A DNA stretch of 64,000 nucleotides, taken from positions 2,163,501 to 2,227,500 of the forward strand of contig NC_135560.1 of NCBI RefSeq assembly GCF_964340395.1. Direction: 5' to 3'. Positions 57,401 through 64,000 of the stretch are shown here, piece after piece (position 1 is the stretch's first letter; every line of letters starts with the position of its first letter). This stretch comes from Glandiceps talaboti (taxonomy: Eukaryota; Hemichordata; Enteropneusta; Spengelidae). The notes beneath the pieces were generated by a model. That model was not told where the DNA came from. It saw only the letters and a list, made by a program, of their open reading frames with translations, and searched no databases. The translations under genes were made by a program, and so were the position numbers.

Positions 57401-59224
57401 GTGGTTTAGCGGTTGGTACTTGTCCACATGGGATAGTATATGCCATGAAGAGTCTCATACGCTCTGAAAGTCCAAGAGATTACACTGACCTTTTGCGCTC
57501 TATGAAACATCGACCTAATGTGTGTATTCTTGATATTGCCCATTTGCTTGCAACCCATGGTAACAGCACAGTACCAGGCTTATTTAGCCCACATGGTGGA
57601 AGACTGGCTGAGCCGACTGAGGCCAATATAGAAGCAGCCAAGAATGGAGCCATGTTTTGTATACCGGAAGCCACAGACAGCAGGGTATACAATGGTGACC
57701 AGACTGACCCATCTTGTCATCCTGTTTCTGGATCTGCCAACCATTATGCTCTGTTTGATTGGTTTCATGAAGGAAATGTAAAAAACCCCAAAGAAATTCT
57801 GAGGAATATATCATCTGTAGTGAACTTGGCTGGTATAATAGACACTCAGAGAGTAGAACAGTTGTTCAGCTCAATGCGTCGAGATACATATTTCATGAAT
57901 AATATGAGCCCAGTAGTACACATCTTCATGTCTAGACTAATTTTAAACTTACACAATGAAGATACCAATAACACACTACTTGGCTACCAGCTGAAGGCGT
58001 GTAAAGGATGGAAGTACACTTTTAACGAATTTGGTCAAATAATGCATGAGTTTGGTAATGTGGAAGACATGGTAGATATTGAAGAAGAACCCTCAAGCCA
58101 AACAAGTGACATACCAATTACTTCTGATGGTTCTAATTTGCCTCCAGCATCTGATCTAGTATGTGATCCTCCCCATCAGATGAGCGTCACCCGAGCTGGA
58201 ATTGAAGATCCATCAAACCATACAAATGATGTACAGGATCACACTTCTGATGGTTCTAATCTGCCACCAGCATCTGATCCGGTATGTGATCCTCCCCATC
58301 AGATGAACATTACCCGAGCTTGAATTGAAGATCCATCAAACCATACAAATGATGTACAGGATCACACCTCTGATGGTTCTAATTTGCCACCAGCTTCTGA
58401 TCCGGTATGTGATCCTTCCAGTCATTCAAGAAAGGCAACTGGTTTAGGTCCACATCTGTCTTTGGTTGAAGCTATAAAAAACATTACCAGGGATGAACGG
58501 TTCCAACTGCCAGGACTGTTGACCCTCCAGTGCAAATTTTAGGAGTATGTTCAGAGAAACAAGTATCTTTCTCCTGAAGCAGTAGTTGTACTCAAACAGA
58601 AGATCCATTATGCAGCAAATACTCTTTACAAAACAGGTCGACAAAATCAAGTTAAAACTGTGAATTTGTCCGGTGTAATAGTGCAGGTGCAGGGTTTTTC
58701 CAACTATTGTGGGACATGTTGTGTTAACAATGCCCTAGGCCCAAGCAAATCAGGAGATTTTGCTGTTTCTATTGATGAAATGGATTCCTCTGCAGACCAA
58801 TTGTGGATTGAGCTCATCCACAACCCGTCCATTAATGTGGACACACCATTGGAACCATTGAGAGACATTGAGGGGATCGATGTATAGCATCGAAGTTACT
58901 CTAGCTGTCCTACAGAGGAGAAACATTGACTGCGTACAACTCCATGCAGAAATCCTACAGCATACAAGAGATGTGGATATAATCCATTACTGTAAGATGC
59001 TGACTAACTCGGCCATTCCATGTTTCATCATTAGGCTTCGCCACAAAGCACACTTCGTGACCATCAAAGCAGATGACAATGGTCATTTTTACCTAATGGA
59101 CTCAGGACAGCCTCCATTAGTTAAGCTCATGAGTGAAGGTGATGTTGGCTGTTACATACAAGAAAACAGTGTGTACCCTGGAGCTGTCTTTCAGGTGCTA
59201 GGTCTTAAAACAGCAAACAGTGTG
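57401..59224 (+). pseudogene. KDZ gene large exon: transposase core, repeats, Josephin-like protease (two stops, one frameshift)
   Basis: Opens GGLAVGTCPHGIVYAMKSLI. Transposase signatures: CILDIAHLL (Asp at 57532), HPVSGSANHYALFDWFHEGN (Asp at 57757) and DTQRVEQLFSSM (Glu at 57856), a DDE-like set for the RNase-H fold. An acidic region then has three 39-residue repeats (SDGSNLPPASDxVCDPPHQM; 58120-58420). TGA at 58321 replaces a Gly codon seen in the preceding repeat; TAG at 58540 interrupts FQLPGLLTLQCKF/EYVQRNKYLSPEA. From 58650 a Josephin-like domain: QGFSNYCGTCCVNNALG, a frame break at about 58882-58885, then YSIEVTLAVLQRRNID and KAHFVTIKADD...FYLMDSGQPP. In ataxin-3 family proteins the same C...CxNN, H and N/D positions form the catalytic triad. 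Donor GTG/GTAAGC. Confidence 0.85.
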
Positions 59225-59651
59225 GTAAGCTCCTGATTATGCATTTGTACTTCACTAAATATTACAGTTGTTCTCAAATTCATACTAAGTATTAAAAGGT
59301 TTAAATGTTTTTACATGACTGTAGTTAGTTAGGGAAGTTTTTTTCAAATGATGCTTGACAGCTGCTCATTGTTTAATTAGTTTTAGGACACTGGGACTTC
59401 TCGTCCTAAATAGCAGTACATGTAGTTGATAGTAAAAAATAGTGGCAATTTATCAGTTTTTGAAAATGAAATGCATGCATTTACAGCCTTCTTTCAGTCA
59501 CTTAATCCCGAAAAAGTGATCTTCATTGCCAAGTTTTAACCGCAACAAACAGTTGAAAGGAATGTAAACCAATAGTGAGAAATGAAGTTTGATAACCTTT
59601 TCATCACTCACAAATCAGGTGGTGGAGTTAATATATTCATTTGTTTTACAG

Positions 59652-59714
59652 CAAACTAAATTAGGTAACCAACTAGAAGGCCAAGTATTTGTCAATCGTG
59701 AACGGAAACCAAAG
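59652..59714 (+). CDS. KDZ gene exon: short basic linker
   Basis: 63 bp, phase 0 in and out: QTKLGNQLEGQVFVNRERKP plus K. Acceptor TTTGTTTTACAG, donor AAAG/GTATAC. Between the protease and PHD parts. Confidence 0.7.
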
Positions 59715-60176
59715 GTATACTGGCTCAGTTTACTATCTAGCTTTTTTTTGTCAAATTAGTGATAAAATGTTTCAATTTATTTATCTCATTCTGTTATTCA
59801 GTTATGTTTTAAAATATGATGACAAATGAGTCATTGTCTTGAAAATTTGGCAACTTTATTTTTGACGTCACTTCCATAGGGAAAAAATGCTGGATACTGT
59901 CAGTCTTAGTTTTCTTTCTGACATGGTAATACAAAAGCATACTAAACAGTCACAGCAGTTAAACATAATTCATAAAAAGTAATGGATTGAAATAAGCTAT
60001 GCTGATAAACCAGATTAAAAACTACTTGTATGGCATGCAGTAAAATTACACATGTATTTCATTATCCAAATGGTATTTCATTGTTTCTTTGCTTTTCATA
60101 AACGATATGGATGCCTGGACATTGTAATTGGCTCATTTCTAGTTGAGGAGTAAATTTTTTTCTCTGCATTATAAAG

Positions 60177-60262
60177 GAAAGAAGAAAGTCATGGACCTAC
60201 ACAAGTTTGGTCCCCAAGAAAAGGCAACGCTACTGTTTGTGCCAGAAGCAAAATGATGGCAG
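60177..60262 (+). CDS. KDZ gene exon: first half of the PHD finger
   Basis: Reads ERRKSWTYTSLVPKKRQRYC then LCQKQNDG, ending in phase 2 (AG). The YCLC pair provides the first two zinc ligands. Confidence 0.8.
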
Positions 60263-60600
60263 GTACGCAGTGATTTGTGGTGTTTAAAACCAGCATTTTA
60301 CAATCTCAACATAACAGTGCTAAATATGATCCAAATGTGCACAAAATGTTTGCTGGAAATTTGTTCCATGTTTTCTTTCAACTTTTCCATTGTTACTTAT
60401 CTGGTTGTTGGGATGTGGCACATACAGGAACATGCATTGCTTATGGCATGGAGTTACCACAAGTAACGGCATACTTTATAGGGACTTTTTATGCAGCTGC
60501 AGAATGCCATGCTTGAGTGTTCTTGATTTCACCTCCCATTTTGTTAATTATCACAAGTTATGCAGAGTTACCATCAATGTCCATTGATCTCTTATTTTAG

Positions 60601-60703
60601 GAAGTACTGGCTGTGTGAAGGGTGCACAGAATGGTTTCATCCTGAGTGTGTTGGACTCAAGGAGGAAGATGAACCCAAAACATTCTCATGTCCAAATTGC
60701 AAG
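60601..60703 (+). CDS. KDZ gene exon: second half of the PHD finger
   Basis: AG+G gives Arg, then KYWLCEGCTEWFHPECVGL and EEDEPKTFSCPNCK. Together with 60177-60262 the ligands are C-C, C-C, H-C, C-C (C4HC3), with the aromatic W typical of histone-tail-reading PHD fingers. Donor AAG/GTATTG. Confidence 0.88.
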
Positions 60704-60785
60704 GTATTGAAAACATTTCACTATTTAAATTCTATGAGGTTAATGTACAAATAACATATACTGAAGTTAACTTATAGGATCAGTT

Positions 60786-60786
<1 letters not shown>

Positions 60787-60829
<43 letters not shown>

Positions 60830-60833
60830 TGTG
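60787..60833 (+). repeat. (GT)n microsatellite
   Basis: Uninterrupted GT repeats just downstream of the PHD exon. Confidence 0.98.
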
Positions 60834-60923
60834 TAAAATGTGTGCAGTCATTGCAAACAATAAGTTATATATGTACCTCCTTAAATATGTGTAGGCAGTA
60901 ATTAAATGATTTTTTTTATTCAG

Positions 60924-60956
60924 TATATTTTTGATTGCTTAGTTTTTCACTGTTAG
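60924..60956 (+). CDS. Possible last exon of the KDZ gene
   Basis: After an acceptor TTTTTTTATTCAG, ten codons (YIFDCLVFHC) lead to TAG in the phase left by the PHD exon. Very short and hydrophobic; could be chance. Confidence 0.25.
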   Translation, partial: YIFDCLVFHC

Positions 60957-63261
60957 ATATGTACCATCTTGATAATCTGGTCAACCAATTTATGTTTTAC
61001 CTAGGTGGTAAAATCTCTATAATTGAGAATTGCTTTGTGGAGTTAAGAAAGCTGTACAGGAAATTGATTGACATTGTAGTACTTAAAGGCCCGTATTTCA
61101 ATCCCGGGTCACCGCATTAGGGACTACTCCACCCAGTACACAGTGTCTTATCTGAGCGGATTAACACTCACGTCACCGTGTCCACATATCAATGACAACG
61201 ATCAAACATTTACTAATCCTGTTATGACACTGTTTCTGCCTGAACCAAAATCATTTATAGTAACAACGGACATCAGAATCATTTCACTGCGTTGCTAGTC
61301 GTTGTGATACTCGAATTGTATTATGTACAGGCTCGCAACGAAACGGCCATATACACATTGAGCTTGAAAGTTTGGCCGACACAGTATACAGCGACTGTGC
61401 AGTGTGCGTATTATACCATAGACAATGGATGGCAGTTGTCTACTGCATATAACACTTTTGACTCGACAGAGGTGGTAATTTTGTTTCATTGTAATGTGTC
61501 ATAATTATGTAACACATATAGTTTTATAAATAAAAGAATGAATTTCACGAAAAAGAACCTTTTGTATGTTTGTTCAAAGATAGGAATACAAATGTACCGG
61601 GGAGACAGCTGTGTTGACGTATCACACAACAATGCACTAGCGATGGCAAAGGAACTGTCTGAAGTAAATCGCTGTTTTGTTTATCGTTCATTGCAATGTC
61701 CCGAAAGGGTTGAACGGGCCAATTTTATAACTTTACCACTGTACAGTGAATCAAAATATGGAGCTTGGACGACAGCGTATGAATATAACGGGGTGTGCTG
61801 TACGCCGGGGATGTACGTACGTGGCAGGGTGGAGCCGAAGACAATTGCACTTACAGCTACACGACTTTTGCAATTGAAACTCATGATCCAAAAAATCTGT
61901 TTCGGCACCATTTTGAATAGTATTCTGCCTTCTTTCCTTGTATATTTTTGTCCAGACGCGTTACATTATTTTCTGTTGATGCAGCATGTACTATGTGTAT
62001 CATAACACAGAAAGTCGGGTTGACGTCATGCTCAGTTTAGATTGAGATGATCGACATACTGCCACTTCCAACGACATGGTGAAAAAGAATGCTTTGTTAC
62101 ATGTAATCAATTCAAAATAATACGCAGATAATGGGCGGAAAAAACCCCAAAATTTACTTCTTTAAAAAAAAAGATTTACAGGTTCGTTATTATTTCGGGG
62201 GAGTTTGAATTTATTGTGTGATTTGGCACGCTCGGTATGTGTAACAGGGTGTACCGATTTTCAGCCTTCAATGCAAATGCCAAAACCACGTAAAATAGGA
62301 TGTCATTATTTCCGGGTTTACACATGAGGTAAAAGAAGGGTTTCGATTCCACCAAAAAGTATTACAAGAGAAATCGGCTAAAATATGGGCAATAATGTCA
62401 TATGTGTTTATAAAAAAGATCGCTTGCTAAGAAAACACTTGAGCTATAGATCAACCCGGTACCCGGTCATCGACCCCGGGAAGACAAAGAGAAGATGTCT
62501 GGAGGGGGGGGCACTTATAAACAAATTACAGGGGTGTGTGTGTGTCGCTGGACATTCACTTGGCATGGGCACTCCAATCTCGAAAATGCACTTTTGGCTA
62601 GAGGAAGTTTGGTAAATTAAACCAACTTGGGAGAATTTTGAACAATCTAAAAATATCAGACCCTTGGCTAGGGAAATTTTCACTAAAATCGACCCTTCAG
62701 TGCGGCATAGTACAGCAAATATAGAAGGTACCCCTACCGGGAGTTGATGGGGGTTCGGTCAATGTAGCTTTTACATGTATATTGAAAAGTACTTTATCTC
62801 ATGCTCATTCACTCACTCACTCGCTCAAATTGACCATTTCACTTTATTTTCACCAGACGGCTATGGTAGTTCTCTTTTTGGAGGATGTGTGGCCCTGAAA
62901 AGGGCCGTTTGGTTTGTGCATAGACCCTACGTACACCACGTTGGTGTCTATGGCTTGTGTGTGTGTCTGGCACACTGTCACTCCCAGGGAGGGAGCGATG
63001 GTTTTGGTTGCATGGATATCTCACTGGAAAATATGGCGCACCGTCCGCTTCCAAATGCCCTCTCGCCAATTGTATGTTTTTGGTTTTCGGTTCTTGCTTG
63101 TTCTCCTGCCTCTATGGGATCTGCCATTCAATTGTCCACTTGTCTCGGAAGTACAGGGGCAGTCCACGTTTTTGTTCTGGAGAGTGAAAAATAACAATAC
63201 ATGCATGATTATTTAATATTTCAGGCATTATTCCAACTTCCGTCATTATATTTGTTACACT
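60957..63261. other. Unassigned DNA, partly CpG-containing
   Basis: The 61080-62500 part is less AT-rich than the surroundings. The longest plus frame (61538-62005, about 155 codons) has no recognised domain, and mixed composition gives several overlapping frames at 62775-63216. I call no gene. Confidence 0.35.
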
Positions 63262-63600
63262 AATAGTAATGTAACGAACACATGACTACCTCACTACACT
63301 CATCGAACTTAATAAACCAGCCAGATCTCTCCGCTCAAGTGACAAAGTTTCTCTTAAAACTCCACGAACAAGACTCAGATTCTATGGTGATCGTTCTTTC
63401 TCATATGCCGCTGCTACCTTGTGGAATGATCTTCCAAGTCATATTCGTTCAGCATCAAGTACTGAAATTTTCAAATCTAGGCTAAAGACCTACTTTTTTA
63501 AGAGAGCATATTTAAGTGACACTCTGTAAAGCGCCAGTGAACATTTTAAATGGATACCAGGCGCTATATAAATCTGTTATCATATCATATCATATTTGTA
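63262..63600 (+). mobile_element. 5'-truncated LINE (CR1/L2-like) 3' end
   Basis: The frame from about 63279 reads THDYLTTLIELNKPARSLRS, then RSFSYAAATLWNDLPSHIRS and FKSRLKTYFFKRAYL, ending TAA at 63527-63529. The 'R.FS.AA..LWN.LP..IR.......FK..LKT.LF' pattern is the C-terminal tail of non-LTR retrotransposon reverse transcriptases. A 3' UTR follows with GCGCCAGTGA and CAGGCGCTATATAAAT, ending in a short ATCAT/ATCATATCATAT tail. The rest of the ORF is absent, the usual result of incomplete target-primed reverse transcription. Confidence 0.9.
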
Positions 63601-64000
63601 TAATAACAATGAATGATAAAAAGAAAGAAGACTCAAACAGAAAGAGTTGAACTACTTGTAATTTCTGCAGTTCGTAGTTATTGCATGGATATCAGTGCAT
63701 ATAGTCCCAAATGACGCACCGTAACTTATACCGGTTACAAACATAACTGTCTCGATGCCTGTATGTATTTGCCAGTGCTTCATTGCACTTTATAATAGAC
63801 ATCAGAGTGTTATCAAGAAATCCTTGACTTTGAAATCAGTATTTGCTACACAGACATAATAACCAAAAAACAAGCAACAACTGATGAATTACCCAGTCTA
63901 GACAGGTGAGATCGCTACGGAATTGGTACGCTTCTTTCTTGAAAGTCACCCTCTTGTCATGGTAGAGTAACGCCACATTGTTGAAACTTTTGACATAGTG
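63601..64000. other. Unassigned DNA at window end
   Basis: Nothing recognised. Confidence 0.5.

Larger units (their letters stand above)
45984..60703 (+). pseudogene. KDZ-type transposase gene with Josephin-like protease and PHD finger (decayed)
   Basis: Eleven exons, all with AG...GT borders and matching phases: 45984-46343, 46400-46935, 52009-52148, 52740-52944, 53418-53546, 54067-54254, 54437-54578, 57401-59224, 59652-59714, 60177-60262, 60601-60703. Domain order: C2H2-like finger, Cys cluster, SAP-like segment, KDZ RNase-H-like transposase core, acidic 39-residue repeats, Josephin-like cysteine protease, basic linker, PHD finger. Kyakuja-Dileera-Zisupton elements are DNA transposons known from fungi and animals; related proteins are common in fish and invertebrates. 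The start codon and any earlier exons are not found; the LTR element lies just upstream. The large exon has TGA at 58321, TAG at 58540 and a frame break at about 58882-58885, so full-length protein is not expected. Whether this is an old transposon copy or a once-domesticated host gene is open; no terminal inverted repeats were identified. Confidence 0.85.

Noticed and set aside
58157-58540. An intron (GTATGT ... TTTTAG) that would remove both stops from the large KDZ exon
   Set aside because: It would be in phase, but the skipped DNA encodes coherent repeats and a protein-like LSLVEAIKNITRDERFQLPG stretch, and it does not cure the frameshift near 58884. Kept only as an RNA-seq test.
61538-62005. 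Plus-strand 155-codon frame after the KDZ gene
   Set aside because: No recognised domain, no splice or promoter support; left unassigned.

Overview
This is eukaryotic, almost certainly metazoan, DNA: short coding blocks separated by GT-AG introns, a 100-N scaffold gap (31898-31997), abundant microsatellites, three large tandem-repeat arrays, a tRNA-derived SINE, a LINE 3' end, a Ty3/Gypsy LTR retrotransposon, foldback elements and exons of a CYP4-type cytochrome P450. The repeat style and the intron-rich KDZ-type transposase gene suggest a marine invertebrate (lancelet, hemichordate or lophotrochozoan). I cannot name the species from sequence alone.

Layout. 0-14 kb: a 40-bp minisatellite (1165-3960), a 206-bp triplication (4933-5400), a roughly 46-bp composite minisatellite (5765-8320), and on the minus strand a 4-kb series of about twelve related, splice-site-bounded mini-exon-like modules (9856-13696). 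14.4-22.5 kb: an 8-kb satellite of about 133-bp units with higher-order periods of 796 and 1196 bp. 22.5-37.5 kb: accessory DNA with a dispersed repeat (23893-25170), a relic of a tyrosine-recombinase-like ORF, foldbacks, a 390-bp inverted repeat enclosing a SINE and a long hairpin, two CYP4 exons on the minus strand, and a 1.9-kb element whose ends carry arrays of a 20-bp perfect palindrome. 38.0-45.7 kb: a Gypsy-type retrotransposon on the minus strand, with 4-bp target duplication, tRNA-Ser primer site, gag, a -1 slippery site, uninterrupted pol and no env, inserted into another dispersed repeat. 46.0-60.7 kb: a plus-strand, multi-exon KDZ (Zisupton/Dileera-like) transposase-type gene with C2H2-like finger, Cys-cluster, SAP-like segment, RNase-H-like transposase core, Josephin-like cysteine protease and PHD finger. 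All exon junctions keep phase, but the large exon has two stops and one frameshift. The window ends with a 5'-truncated LINE (63262-63600).

The most interesting signals are two. First, the element's 3' LTR carries two blocks (323 and 342 bp) with consensus GT-AG splice sites in the sense orientation, and the 5' LTR lacks exactly these blocks; they account for the whole 665-bp length difference. Second, a KDZ transposase is joined to a Josephin-fold protease and a PHD reader. The mini-exon array and the palindrome-ended element are next. Most of the window is repeat-derived, and no gene in it is certainly an intact single-copy host gene.
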